A stretch of 64,000 bases of DNA from Mariniblastus sp. Its GTDB lineage: Bacteria > Planctomycetota > Planctomycetia > Pirellulales > Pirellulaceae. The translations under genes were made by a program, and so were the position numbers. The DNA is taken from contig JAQXDZ010000030.1 in the NCBI GenBank assembly GCA_029251085.1, forward strand, positions 1-64,000. Direction: 5' to 3'. The notes beneath the pieces were generated by a model, which made no database searches, was not told where the DNA came from, and saw only the letters and a program-made list of their open reading frames with translations. This document shows positions 1 to 9,553 of this stretch, piece by piece; the stretch's first letter is position 1, and every line of letters begins with the position of its first letter.

Positions 1-555
1 GGCTCAACTGGAGCGCTCATTTACCCTGGAAACGCTCAGGGGCCCGATTATGATGCAGCGCCGCTTGAGTTTATGCCCGTTTTTAATTTTGAAGAGGTAT
101 TTCGATTCGATATCAGTGAAAACTGGGTGAGAGATCGTTGGAATCGAATATCAACAAACGCAGAGGCAGTTGGTCTGCACGGCCTGCGGGTCGCCCTCGT
201 GACCGGCACCAGCGCTTCGGATCTCCACGGCTCATTGACCTACTATTTTGATCAAAATCATCGCCCCCAGAGGATCACCTTTCGAGGCTGGGCGGGTGAC
301 GGGATTAAACTTACTGAGTTTTTAACCAAATTCTACGGTTTTCGCCGACAACCGACCCACTGGGCTGGATTTTATCTATCCGAAAATGGAAGAAGCCAAA
401 TGGGCGGGATCTTGATGCAATATCCAACCGTTATCTACCGCGAAAATCAAATCCAACAGGTCGCCGTCGTGATGGAAATAAATAATCCCAGCGGAAACAT
501 TGGCTTAAGCCAAGAATTCCAGTCATTAATCGCCGGTTCTCAGGCCAACCGCTAG
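1..555 (+). CDS. conserved planctomycete protein of unknown function, 5' end outside window
   Basis: The reading frame is open from base 1, so the ATG at 73 is probably internal and the gene begins before the window. The visible 184 residues contain FRFDISENWV, HGLRVALVTGT and DLHGSLTYYFD blocks. I associate these with a family of secreted planctomycete proteins of unknown function, but this is from memory and unverified. The protein is mixed alpha/beta, with no membrane segment in the visible part. The stop TAG at 553-555 is followed by about 490 bases before dnaA, so it is probably not in the dnaA operon. No function can be assigned. Confidence 0.7.
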   Translation, partial: GSTGALIYPGNAQGPDYDAAPLEFMPVFNFEEVFRFDISENWVRDRWNRISTNAEAVGLHGLRVALVTGTSASDLHGSLTYYFDQNHRPQRITFRGWAGDGIKLTEFLTKFYGFRRQPTHWAGFYLSENGRSQMGGILMQYPTVIYRENQIQQVAVVMEINNPSGNIGLSQEFQSLIAGSQANR

Positions 556-732
556 TCCACTCGACCGCAAACTAAGAAGTATTTCCTGCGGTAATCGCCT
601 GCGCTTTTCTGCTATACTAACTAGCTACCTCACCAGTCAAATTTTACCCAATCCGACCCGTTTAAGTGGACCCAACCAAGATTGACTGCCGAGGAAAGGG
701 GAGTTTTCTTTTAACAACAATCGCTTGACATT

Positions 733-741
733 TTATCCACC
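733..741 (+). promoter_or_regulatory. near-consensus DnaA box
   Basis: TTATCCACC matches the consensus TTATNCACA at 8 of 9 positions. It lies about 300 bases upstream of dnaA and just after a TTGACA hexamer (725-730). It may serve DnaA autoregulation or an origin. Function is inferred only. Confidence 0.4.
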
Positions 742-855
742 TAACTGAGCCTCGGAACGGTTGGATTCAGGCGCGAGAATTTACCGTGTATTTTGAAAAC
801 TCCGCGCAGGTTTCCGCAATAAAGGTGAACTTCAAATTTATTTCGAACTAACGGT

Positions 856-883
856 TTGACAGTCGTGCTAGCACTCTTAGAAT
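856..883 (+). promoter_or_regulatory. predicted dnaA promoter
   Basis: A perfect -35 TTGACA lies at 856-861 and a -10 TAGAAT (5 of 6) at 878-883, with a 16-base spacer. Transcription would start near 890, leaving a 5' leader of about 150 bases before dnaA. A DnaA-box-like site at 924-932 falls inside that leader. Confidence 0.6.
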
Positions 884-923
884 CGCAAATCCTCAGTTTG
901 AGATTATTTGTCAGTTCGCAAGA

Positions 924-932
924 TGTGGATTG
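924..932 (-). promoter_or_regulatory. weak DnaA box in dnaA leader
   Basis: TGTGGATTG reads CAATCCACA on the other strand and matches the DnaA box consensus at 7 of 9 positions. It lies about 40 bases after the predicted transcription start of dnaA, a plausible place for autorepression. The evidence is weak on its own. Confidence 0.3.
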
Positions 933-1041
933 AAATTATAAACAATGGACGGTCTTCGTTCGCTGCTTACTCAGGACATCATTCCCAGCCAGAATCGCTG
1001 GATGTCCCGCTCAGAGCATCGCACCGAGGAGCGGGCCGATA

Positions 1042-2526
1042 ATGTGTCAGGATGTGACTTTGTCGTCTCAGGATTCGATCATTAACAATCGTTCGGAAAA
1101 CCCGGACCTTGCCAGCACGATTGCTACCCATTTGGAAGCAAGGCTTGGCAAAGATCGTTTCGACCTTTGGTTCTCCCAGGATCAAAGTTTTTCAGTCAAC
1201 TCAACTCCGTCGGCGAATAAATCACCTCGAGTTGTGGTTAGTGCAGAGAACAGTTTCTCACTACAGCGAATCAAGGGAACGTTGGCTAACGATGTTCGCG
1301 ACATCGTAAACCATGTTTGCGGTCCGCATTTTCAAATCGATTACGAACTGAGTGAAGTCACTGCGGCAGATAGTTCTTCCATTGAAAATGATGAAACGAC
1401 ATCTGGGCCGGATACAGTTTCCCCTCAACCGCTACGTCTCGCATCGGATGACGTGCAACGTGCCAATTTGCCGACCTCTATCCGCAAAGCTCCGAGGGGA
1501 TTGAGTTCATTTTCCTTTGGACCGGACAACCGTCTTATCGAAGCTGGTGTCGAACAACTCTTTCGAGAGCCTGGTCAGTTCGCTCCCTTTTTCGTATTTG
1601 GCCCCACCGGCAGCGGCAAGTCACATCTACTTGAGTCAATTACCAACGACTTCCGTCGCCGACTGCGATTGAAACGGTGTGTCTATCTATCCGCGGAACA
1701 GTTCACTAGCGAATTTGTCAGTTCGCTGCGTGGCGGAACAGGGCTTCCGATGTTTCGCAGGAAGTACCGGGATCTCGACTTGCTGGCCATTGATGACATT
1801 CAGTTCCTCGCAGGAAAACGAGCAACGCTAGGCGAATTCCAGCACACGATGGACAATTTAATTCGTTCTGGTAAACAAATCATCGTCTCGTCAGACCGAC
1901 CACCGATTGAACTCGGGCACCTTGGAAATGACATCAGTGCAAGACTGACAGGAGGATTAACCTGCCCGCTTCAGTACCCTGATTTTGAAGGACGTGTCAA
2001 AATCACACGTCGAATGTGTGCCGAACGAAAAATGGATATCCCCACAAACGTCATTAACTTAATTTGCGAGCAACTGACGCGGGACGTTCGGCGACTTTCC
2101 GGTGCGATCAATCGATTACACGCTTACACCGTTGCGACTCGAACTCCCATGGTGCCTGAAGTAGCACAACAGGTGCTTTGCGATTTGTTCTCACTGACAG
2201 GCCCCAACTGTACTTCCATGGTGACCATCGAGCAGGCTGTCTGTGATTTTTGCGGAGTGAATTCAAAAGAGCTGAAATCATCCAGCCGACAAAAACGAAT
2301 CAGCTCGGCTCGAATGTTAGCGATGTACCTCTCCCGACAGTACACGGGCTCCGCCTTTTCCGAAATTGGTGAATATTTTGGGGGACGCAGTCACAGCACG
2401 GCGATTGCCGCCGAACGCAAGGTCGCCCAATGGCTCGAAACTGACCACGGAATTTCTTTGGCACATTCGGTTTACCCCACGAAAGAAGTGATTCGCCGGA
2501 TCGAGTCGAACCTCAGAATCGGTTAA
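1042..2526 (+). CDS. dnaA: chromosomal replication initiator protein DnaA
   Basis: This is the AAA+ ATPase that binds DnaA boxes and unwinds the origin. All four domains are visible. Domain I lies at residues 20-95 (RFDLWF block), with a Ser/Thr/Asp-rich linker at 105-145. The AAA+ core carries Walker A GPTGSGKS (187-194), Walker B LLAIDDIQ (247-254), the arginine-finger box SARLTGGL (299-306) and sensor 2 DVRRLSGAINRL (348-359). The C-terminal helix-turn-helix ends with GGRSHSTAIAAERK (447-460), matching the DnaA signature. The length of 494 residues is normal. The usual neighbours dnaN, recF and gyrB are absent. An ABC exporter gene follows after about 250 bases. Planctomycetes can carry more than one dnaA copy, so whether this is the main initiator cannot be decided here. 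Confidence 0.95.
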   Translation: MCQDVTLSSQDSIINNRSENPDLASTIATHLEARLGKDRFDLWFSQDQSFSVNSTPSANKSPRVVVSAENSFSLQRIKGTLANDVRDIVNHVCGPHFQIDYELSEVTAADSSSIENDETTSGPDTVSPQPLRLASDDVQRANLPTSIRKAPRGLSSFSFGPDNRLIEAGVEQLFREPGQFAPFFVFGPTGSGKSHLLESITNDFRRRLRLKRCVYLSAEQFTSEFVSSLRGGTGLPMFRRKYRDLDLLAIDDIQFLAGKRATLGEFQHTMDNLIRSGKQIIVSSDRPPIELGHLGNDISARLTGGLTCPLQYPDFEGRVKITRRMCAERKMDIPTNVINLICEQLTRDVRRLSGAINRLHAYTVATRTPMVPEVAQQVLCDLFSLTGPNCTSMVTIEQAVCDFCGVNSKELKSSSRQKRISSARMLAMYLSRQYTGSAFSEIGEYFGGRSHSTAIAAERKVAQWLETDHGISLAHSVYPTKEVIRRIESNLRIG

Positions 2527-2773
2527 ACACCGCCCGAGAGTCCGTGGGCACACAGCCACGGTGCTATCGACGCTTCTACAGCCAGCCAAACCAGCCCCAA
2601 ACTGTCAAAACAGGCAAACAGCAAAGCTTGGGCGGCCAGCCGGACCAACCACCGTTAACTGTTCTTGACTCAGTCGAGCAATCCCACCAATATTCCGCCC
2701 CACGAGTAGGACCCCCGTTGGGGAAACTCCCACTCGCCAGGATTTGTTGGAATCACCTCCAGAGCAATCTCGG

Positions 2774-4750
2774 ATGAAGCCGTTTTTTCGCGCTGTAAAA
2801 CACTCGCTACGCTACCGCTGGACTATTGCCGGGGCGTTTATATGCTCCCTGACCATTGCGGTCATTTGGAGTGCGAGTATCACCACGGTATTTCCAATCG
2901 TAAAGATCGTCTTAGAAGGTGAAACTGCAGTCACCTGGGTTCAACACGAAATCGCCAGCGGCGAACAAAGTGTCGATCGCTTTGCGGGAGAGGTAGCCAC
3001 CCTTGAGGCCCAGCAAGCAAGCAACCCAACGCCTCAACTCGCCAACAAAATTGACCTCAAAAAAGACCGCCTCAGTGGCGAAGTCAAATCACTGGAATGG
3101 TATAAAAATGCCAAACCCTACGTCGACCGCTATGCTCCCGACAACGCTTTCCAAACACTAGTGGTCGCCCTAACTTGGCTTCTTGGAGTTTCCATATTTA
3201 AGGGAATCCTGTTAGTGATCAGCGCCATTCTAGACGCGCGAGTTTCTGAAAAAACCGTTCTAGATTTAAGACGCATTTACTACCGAAAAGCCCTGGAGCT
3301 CGACCAACGAAGAATCGACAACATCGGAACTTCCGCGATGATGACTCATTTGTCTTACAACATGACAATGATCAGTTCCGGCCTTCGAATGTTCTACGGC
3401 AAGTGCCTTCGCGAACCATTAAAAATGATCACCTGCCTTTGCGTGGCAGCTTGGATTTCATTTCCTCTCTTGATTATTTCCATGTTCATCGTGCCTGCGG
3501 GAGCATTTTTAATCCACTCCTTATCCCGCCGAATGAAACGCTCAACACAAATTGAGATGGAAGGCATGGCCGATGTATTTCAAACACTCATCGAGACCTT
3601 TAAAGCGGTAAAAACGGTTCGCATTTTTAATCGTGAAAGAAGCGAGCGCCGACGGTTCAAGAAAAATGCCGACACGCTCTACCGTATGCAACTTCGAATC
3701 GCACTCTACGATTCACTTCTCAGACCGATCACCGAAGTTCTTAGTATCATCTCGATTTCACTTTCGATGCTGGTCGGCGCCTATCTTGTTTTGAATCAAG
3801 AGACCTACCTTTTCAATTTCATCAAAATCAGTGACACCCCGATCAAACCAGCCATGTTGCTCGTGTTTTACGCCATGCTCGCAGGCGCTGCAGATCCCGC
3901 CCGAAAGATGAGCGAAATTGTAAATGTTATCGTGAGAGGGGGCACGGCTTGCGACAACCTGTTTAGAACCTTTGGCCCCGAACCACTTATTGGTCCGCCC
4001 GAAAACCCAATTCCGGTTCCCGCACATAAACACGAAATCCAATTTGAAGACGTAATCTTTTGCTACCTCCCACGGCAACCTGTCATTAAAAAGCTGAACC
4101 TGACCATTCCAGCAGGCCAAACCCTCGCAATCGTGGGTGGAAACGGCTGTGGTAAATCGACACTCATGAACCTCCTAGCTCGTTTTTACGATCCGCATTA
4201 CGGAAAAATCATGATTGACGGGCAAGATATCCGTCAAATGCACCCTAAAAAAGTGCGTCAACAGATCGCCTGGGTGACTCAAGATTCGGTTCTCTTCAAT
4301 GGATCGCTTTGGGAGAATATTGGCTATGGAAATCCAGATGCAACGGACGCGCAAATAATGGATGCTGTGCGGATCGCAAGAATCGACAAATTCGTTTCCA
4401 AACTCCAAGATGGATACCAAACCAACGTAGGAGACGATGGTAAAAACCTCTCTGCCGGACAGCGACAACGCGTCGCAATCGCCAGAGCCATCGTTTCAGA
4501 CCCCCAAATTTTGATTCTTGATGAAGCTACTAGTCAAATTGACGGGCAATCAGAAAGCATCATCCATGACTCACTTGAAAAATTCATCCAAGATCGCACC
4601 ACGATTGTCATCACCCATCGCCCTTCCTCCCTTCGACTAGCGGATCGAGTAATCGTAATGGAACTCGGAGAAATTGTGCACGACAGCTCGGTACAAGAAG
4701 CCAAACAGTCATCACAACAATTTCAGAGTCTATTTGCAAAATCAGCTTAG
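2774..4750 (+). CDS. ABC exporter, fused permease and ATPase (MsbA-like), paralogue 1
   Basis: A half-size ABC exporter with an N-terminal six-helix membrane domain and a C-terminal ATPase. The start is set at ATG 2774 rather than TTG 2744, because the paralogue at 22564 starts at the matching point (MKxxxRAxxxxLxYRW). The ATPase has Walker A GGNGCGKST (about residue 453), a Q-loop, a signature LSAGQ in place of LSGGQ (about 558), Walker B ILILDEATSQID (about 580) and an ITHR switch histidine. Between the first two membrane helices sits an insert of roughly 90 residues. It is charged, probably coiled, and ends in YVDRYAPDNAFQTL. The paralogue has the same insert. MsbA-type flippases normally have a short loop here. 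The glycosyltransferase gene that follows suggests export of a lipid-linked glycan or glycolipid. The substrate is unknown. Confidence 0.9.
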   Translation: MKPFFRAVKHSLRYRWTIAGAFICSLTIAVIWSASITTVFPIVKIVLEGETAVTWVQHEIASGEQSVDRFAGEVATLEAQQASNPTPQLANKIDLKKDRLSGEVKSLEWYKNAKPYVDRYAPDNAFQTLVVALTWLLGVSIFKGILLVISAILDARVSEKTVLDLRRIYYRKALELDQRRIDNIGTSAMMTHLSYNMTMISSGLRMFYGKCLREPLKMITCLCVAAWISFPLLIISMFIVPAGAFLIHSLSRRMKRSTQIEMEGMADVFQTLIETFKAVKTVRIFNRERSERRRFKKNADTLYRMQLRIALYDSLLRPITEVLSIISISLSMLVGAYLVLNQETYLFNFIKISDTPIKPAMLLVFYAMLAGAADPARKMSEIVNVIVRGGTACDNLFRTFGPEPLIGPPENPIPVPAHKHEIQFEDVIFCYLPRQPVIKKLNLTIPAGQTLAIVGGNGCGKSTLMNLLARFYDPHYGKIMIDGQDIRQMHPKKVRQQIAWVTQDSVLFNGSLWENIGYGNPDATDAQIMDAVRIARIDKFVSKLQDGYQTNVGDDGKNLSAGQRQRVAIARAIVSDPQILILDEATSQIDGQSESIIHDSLEKFIQDRTTIVITHRPSSLRLADRVIVMELGEIVHDSSVQEAKQSSQQFQSLFAKSA

Positions 4751-5008
4751 ACTGGGCGACTGAGCATTCCCTCGGCTCCCTCGGCACCCTAATCTCCCTA
4801 CTTACTTTTAGGGGGCGTCTGGAACTACTCGAAATTGACTCCTAATTTCGCTAGCAATTGAAATCTCGTCTCGCTGATCTTTGAGAGTTTTTAGCGAAGT
4901 GTTATCTTCAATAGCGAAGCAAATTTGCATACGAATAATCATGGATGATTCTCGCAAATCTTGCCTCTGACTTTTAAGCCGGACCCAGCCGGCCATTCAG
5001 GAAAAACA

Positions 5009-6244
5009 ATGCGAATATTTCGAAAAAACAAGAAAAGCAAATCACCTTCCACGCCACAACAGCGAAGGGTTGTTTTTGTATCTCACGAAGCCACCAGAAC
5101 GGGCGCTCCGAAGATTATTCTTAATATCCTCAAACACTTTCGAGAAAATTGTGATGTTCAATGTGAGACCGTTCTTCAATCGGGTGGGCACTTAGCAACT
5201 GATTTTGCAGAACACTCGGTCGTCGATTGCTTCAACGTTGACAGCCAAAATGTTGAGGAACTTCGAAAACGTACAGCGCGTGTTGTAAATCGCGAAAAAA
5301 ACAACAAACCAATTCTCGCTGTTTGTAACAGTATGGAGTCTCGTCATGTTGCAGCGGCTTTTGCCGAACACGGTGTTCCCTGTGTTTCCTTAGTTCACGA
5401 ATTGCCATCCTCTTATTCTGAAAAAGACTACGAAAACATTTTCAAGTCCTCTGAAAAGATTGTCTTCCCGGCTCACGCGGTTCGAGACGCAGCCGACTCA
5501 AAGACGGCAATCCCACAGGGTAAGTCGATCGTATTGCCCCAAGGGTTGCTGACACCAGATTTTGGCAAAGGTATTTCACGAGAGAAAGCACACGCTCAAA
5601 TCAGAAAAGAATTGTCACTGCCCCCCAATGCATTTATCGCACTGGGCTGCGGCACGCTCGATCTCCGCAAAGGTATTGATCATTATGCTGCGATCGCGAG
5701 ACAAACTTGTGCTCAAAATCAATCAGATGTTCCAATTCACTTTGTCTGGGTGGGTGAAGGGCCTCGCTGGTGCCACTCACCTTACCACTACGTGCAACTC
5801 GACATTCATAAAAGCCATGCCCGACATAACGTTCATTTCATTGGTGAGCGCCCCAATGTCGAACCTTATTTTGTGGGGGCAGACGCCTTTCTGATGACTT
5901 CTCGGGTCGATCCATTCCCGTGTGTGATTCATGAGGCGATGGCGGCAAGCTTGCCCATCGTCACATTCGCTAACTCCGGCGGGGCTGCTGAGGCTGTCGA
6001 CAATGGCGCCGGAATCATTGTCGACTATGCTGATTATGAACAGGTCTCCAGTTTGCTCCGAACACTGGCCGCCCAACCAGAACTTGCCAATGGCCTTCGG
6101 GAACGATCGTTGCAACGCGTGCATTCCCGTTACCGTTTTGAAGAGTACGGAGACAAGCTGATCGACCTGAGCGAATCGGTAGTCAATCAGACCTTACGAG
6201 CAACCGAGTCCATGGAGCAATTTCCAAGAATTGTTGCTGCGTGA
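5009..6244 (+). CDS. glycosyltransferase family 4 (GT-B fold)
   Basis: This protein transfers a sugar from a nucleotide donor, probably onto a surface glycan. ATG 5009 is chosen over TTG 4961 because it has an AGGAAA ribosome site eight bases upstream. The protein (411 residues) opens with a basic stretch and the GT-B N-domain motif RVVFVSHEATRTGAPK. The C-domain holds FVGADAFLMTSRVDPFPCVI followed by HEAMAASLPIVTF and GGAAEAV. This is the E-x7-E type donor-binding region of GT4 enzymes. It lies downstream of ABC exporter 1 on the same strand. The C-terminus ends in Ala-Ala, as do several proteins of the glycan island. The acceptor and donor cannot be read from sequence. Confidence 0.85.
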   Translation: MRIFRKNKKSKSPSTPQQRRVVFVSHEATRTGAPKIILNILKHFRENCDVQCETVLQSGGHLATDFAEHSVVDCFNVDSQNVEELRKRTARVVNREKNNKPILAVCNSMESRHVAAAFAEHGVPCVSLVHELPSSYSEKDYENIFKSSEKIVFPAHAVRDAADSKTAIPQGKSIVLPQGLLTPDFGKGISREKAHAQIRKELSLPPNAFIALGCGTLDLRKGIDHYAAIARQTCAQNQSDVPIHFVWVGEGPRWCHSPYHYVQLDIHKSHARHNVHFIGERPNVEPYFVGADAFLMTSRVDPFPCVIHEAMAASLPIVTFANSGGAAEAVDNGAGIIVDYADYEQVSSLLRTLAAQPELANGLRERSLQRVHSRYRFEEYGDKLIDLSESVVNQTLRATESMEQFPRIVAA

Positions 6245-6641
6245 TTTAGAAGCGGTCTACGTATCGTCAATTTCCCAATAAATCTTCTCAGCAATCAAGC
6301 CCAATGGACTCGCTCGGGCAGTTGAATCTACCCCGCCATCGCTTCCCACCGTCGACGCGTTAACGCCTAGATACTTCACGCCCCCTTTTATGCAACGCTG
6401 GTCAATTCCCAACGACCGTCAACAAACGGTTGCGAACCGACTTGAATTAAATTAAATTCGAGTTACTTCTTTCAGGGATACCTCAATGCTGCCAATGATT
6501 TCTGCCGAAACGCGTTACCGCAACCGCTACAGCGGCCTCTAATTTCGTAAGCGCGCATCCCTATTCGTCACTCAGCAAATTTGTGATTCAGCAAATTTAA
6601 TTGAGAAAAATCCCCGCACATATTTTTGAAAGTGCACTGCT
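6245..6641. other. intergenic, nothing recognised
   Basis: This is a 397-base gap between the glycosyltransferase and the GcvT-like gene. No gene, RNA or clear terminator was seen. An AT-rich stretch around 6440-6475 could carry the promoter for the downstream pair, but no hexamer pair is convincing. Confidence 0.3.
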
Positions 6642-7877
6642 ATGCCCAAAATGACTGCGTTTCACTCGCGTCTGGAACCACTCAACGAAACGAAAGTTTG
6701 GAAAAACTGGTCCGGATTTCTGGTTGCCCCTCAGTTTAAATATTCGCTTACCAACGAATACTATGCGATCCGGAGTTCCGTCTCGCTCCTCGACACCTCA
6801 CCGTTGTTCAAGTACCGCATCTCAGGCTCCAATTCCGTTCGCCTGCTCGAGCGAATTATGTCGCGTGATATCAAACGCTGCAAAGTCGGGGGAGCCCAGT
6901 ACACGGTTTGGTCGAACGAAAATGGATTTGTAATTCAGGACGGTGTCATCCTGCGAACCGATGAATTTGAATTTTACTTAACCGCGGGCGAACCAACACT
7001 GCGGTATTTCAATTCGATTGCCAGAGAAATGCAACTCGATCAAGTCACCGTCGAGGACATATCCGAAGCCTACGGAATCCTCGCCCTGCAAGGTCCGCAT
7101 GCTCACAATGTCATCTCCCAATTATCCAAAGACGCCACCGATCTAAAGTATTTCGACGTTGCCCACGGCAAACTGGGCGACGCCGAAGTCATCATTTCGC
7201 GGACCGGATACACCGGAGATCTCGGATACGAAATCTGGGTCCCCAAAGACAAGGCTCTCACCGTCTGGGATTCACTGATGACGGCTGGCGAGGGATACAA
7301 CATCGCTCCTATCGGAACCACTGCGTTAAAGATGGCCCGAGTGGAGGCCGGACTGTTGCTAATGGGTGTTGATTTTGATTCCTCGCGATTCGCCTGGGTT
7401 GATGCCCAACGTGAGACGGCAATCGAACTGGGCTGGTCGTGGATGTTTCGCAATCTAGAAAAAGATGATCGAGATTTCATCGGTCGCCGCGCGATTGAAG
7501 CCGAAATCAAAAATAAAACCAGTCGCTGGAAAACCGTTGGGCTCGAAATCGACTGGCACAGTTACGAGGCAGTCCATTTGGAGGCAGGTATTTTACCACC
7601 GAAGAGTGATCTCTATCGCGAAACAACGATGAGCATTTATCGACGGAGCGAGACTCCCTGGGAGTATGCAGGATACGCAACTAGCTTTCTGTTTTCTTCG
7701 CTTTTGCGAAAGCCGATCGCAATTGCAAAACTACCGCTTGACCTGACGGGGGAAGGCACTGAAGTCGACCTCGAGGTTTCCGTCATTCGCAAGCCCGTCA
7801 ACGTTTTGGCCAAAGTCACTTCACTGCCGTTCTTTAACCCCGAACGTAAAACCGCACTAATGGGAGGTGGAAAATGA
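6642..7877 (+). CDS. GcvT-like aminomethyltransferase-family protein
   Basis: This protein belongs to the GcvT/YgfZ/DmdA fold family, whose members use a folate-type pterin to accept a one-carbon unit from an N- or S-methyl donor. Visible features include a D at residue 100 (GFVIQDG), at the place of the T-protein catalytic aspartate. The block SRTGYTGDLGYEIW (186-199) and APIGTTALKMARVEAG are also present. The length of 411 residues fits, with a family C-terminal domain. It is not a normal glycine-cleavage gene: gcvH and gcvP are absent and the start of the next gene overlaps its stop (ATGA at 7874-7877). That next gene is a FAD oxidoreductase, so the two probably act in sequence on the same methylated amine or related compound. 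The substrate is unknown. Confidence 0.8.
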   Translation: MPKMTAFHSRLEPLNETKVWKNWSGFLVAPQFKYSLTNEYYAIRSSVSLLDTSPLFKYRISGSNSVRLLERIMSRDIKRCKVGGAQYTVWSNENGFVIQDGVILRTDEFEFYLTAGEPTLRYFNSIAREMQLDQVTVEDISEAYGILALQGPHAHNVISQLSKDATDLKYFDVAHGKLGDAEVIISRTGYTGDLGYEIWVPKDKALTVWDSLMTAGEGYNIAPIGTTALKMARVEAGLLLMGVDFDSSRFAWVDAQRETAIELGWSWMFRNLEKDDRDFIGRRAIEAEIKNKTSRWKTVGLEIDWHSYEAVHLEAGILPPKSDLYRETTMSIYRRSETPWEYAGYATSFLFSSLLRKPIAIAKLPLDLTGEGTEVDLEVSVIRKPVNVLAKVTSLPFFNPERKTALMGGGK

Positions 7878-9472
7878 GTAATTCCAACAACTTCGATGCC
7901 ATTGTTATTGGTGGTGGGCACAACGGTCTCGTCAACGCTGCCTATCTCGCCAAATCAGGATTGAAAACACTCGTCCTCGAACGCCGACACTTAGTCGGTG
8001 GAGCTGCGATCACCGAAGAGCTTGTCCCGGGTTTTAAGTTTACGACCTTCTCCTACGCCATCAGCCTGATGCGACCGGATATCGTGCAGGATCTCCGCTT
8101 AGCTGATCACGGCATGCTGGTTTTACCGCTGGTCAACACCTTCCAACCCGACTTCAATGGGAACTACCTGCTTCTAGGTGCAGACGCCGATGCTAACTTT
8201 CATGAAATTGCCAGACACTCACGAGAAGATGCCGAGTCCATCCGCGACTTGTCGCATCTTATCGATCGTGTTTGTTTCGCTTTAAAACCGCTCATGGATA
8301 ACATTCCTCCAAATGCAATGAGCGATGACCCAGCCGAACTTGCTGCCATGGCAGGGCTCAAAGACTACATGGCCGGACTCGAACCGGATGTCCAGGCGAT
8401 GATTGACAAATTTGTAAATTGCAGTGCCGCTGAAATTCTCGAAGAGTATTTTGAATCCGACTTAGTCAAAGCATTAATCGCCTCAAGTGGAATCATTGGC
8501 AGTAAAGTCGGACCACGCTCAAAAGGATCCGGGCTCGTGTGGCTATTCCATAAAATGGGAGAGTACGACGGTGTTTTAGGAGAATGGGGATTTCACAAAG
8601 GAGGCAACGGAGGATTCACTGAGGTCTTGGCCAAAGCCGTTGTCGCGTTCGGTGGGACCATTTTGACCGACGCAGATGTGGATACCGTGATTTATGAAAA
8701 CTCGGTGGCAACGGGCGTTCGCCTCGCGAGCGGCGATGAATACTTTGCCCCGACGGTTGTCAGTGCACTCGACCCCCGCAGAACGTTCACCCAGCTAGTC
8801 TCTTCCGATGATTTGCCGAACTCCCTGACCGAAGCTATTGGGAAATATAAATTTCAGGGCACAGCCGCCAAAGTGAATTTTGCCCTGTCCGATCTTCCAA
8901 GTTTCCCAGGCTTGGAAAACCGAAAAGACATCTTCATGGGATTCACAAATCTTGGTCCATCCATCGACTATCTCGAAGAAGCATTTGCTGATTGCGAAGC
9001 GGGAAGGTACAGCAAAAAGCCGTTCCTCGATTGCTGTGTACAGTCCACCATTGATCCGGACATGACCCCTCCCGGCAAACATATCATGTCCTGTTTCGTG
9101 ATGTATGCACCCTATCATTTATCTGAAAGTGACTGGGACACCGAGCGAGAAAACCTTGGTGATGTTGTTCAAGCGACGATTGAAGAATTTTTCCCGGGAT
9201 TTGGTTCTTTGATTCTCCACCGCGAAATTGTCACGCCCCTCGACATTGAAAGAATTGTCGGACTTACCGAAGGTAATATTTTTGCAGGTGAGCTATTCGC
9301 AGATCAAATGTTTTTGAATCGCCCCGCGCCCGGATGGAATCAATACCGGACTCCAATCAGTGGCTATTACCAATGCGGGTCAGGGACCCACCCAGGCGGT
9401 TGCGTCATCGGTGGCCCTGGAAAACTAGCAGCCCAACAGATCCTCGGAGATCTTAAGAACCAAGAAAACTAG
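7874..9472 (+). CDS. FAD-dependent oxidoreductase, phytoene dehydrogenase family (COG1233)
   Basis: A 532-residue flavoprotein. The dinucleotide-binding motif VIGGGHNGLVNAAYLA sits at the N-terminus, followed by the acidic strand end TLVLERR and the GGAAITEE block of CrtI/phytoene-desaturase-like amine oxidoreductases. The C-terminus has the GSGTHPGGCVIGGPG block that closes the FAD site. No membrane segment is seen. It overlaps the GcvT-like gene by four bases (ATGA), so the two are translationally coupled. No other carotenoid genes are nearby, so a carotenoid role is unlikely and oxidation of a methylated amine or its product is more plausible. This is inference from context. Confidence 0.85.
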   Translation: MSNSNNFDAIVIGGGHNGLVNAAYLAKSGLKTLVLERRHLVGGAAITEELVPGFKFTTFSYAISLMRPDIVQDLRLADHGMLVLPLVNTFQPDFNGNYLLLGADADANFHEIARHSREDAESIRDLSHLIDRVCFALKPLMDNIPPNAMSDDPAELAAMAGLKDYMAGLEPDVQAMIDKFVNCSAAEILEEYFESDLVKALIASSGIIGSKVGPRSKGSGLVWLFHKMGEYDGVLGEWGFHKGGNGGFTEVLAKAVVAFGGTILTDADVDTVIYENSVATGVRLASGDEYFAPTVVSALDPRRTFTQLVSSDDLPNSLTEAIGKYKFQGTAAKVNFALSDLPSFPGLENRKDIFMGFTNLGPSIDYLEEAFADCEAGRYSKKPFLDCCVQSTIDPDMTPPGKHIMSCFVMYAPYHLSESDWDTERENLGDVVQATIEEFFPGFGSLILHREIVTPLDIERIVGLTEGNIFAGELFADQMFLNRPAPGWNQYRTPISGYYQCGSGTHPGGCVIGGPGKLAAQQILGDLKNQEN

Positions 9473-9553
9473 AGCTCGCTCCGCTTGGGAATATCAACCA
9501 AAGCACCCCCGCTGCAGAAATGGCGACAATACTTCGTACTGCGGTGGGGATGC

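Larger units (their letters stand above)
556..1041. other. dnaA upstream region
   Basis: This 486-base gap has no convincing gene. It holds a promoter (856-883) and two near-consensus DnaA boxes (733-741 and 924-932), listed separately. Two boxes are too few to call an origin from sequence alone, but the layout fits an autoregulated dnaA promoter. A short minus-strand reading frame at 979-1185 overlaps the start of dnaA and is not believed. Confidence 0.5.

Noticed and set aside
867-878. Half of a CIRCE-like element (TAGCACTC) before dnaA
   Set aside because: The partner GAGTGCTA arm is missing within the needed nine-base spacing, so it is not a HrcA site.
979-1185. Minus-strand 68-codon frame at the dnaA start
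   Set aside because: It overlaps the dnaA start in another frame, with no ribosome site and no protein-like composition.
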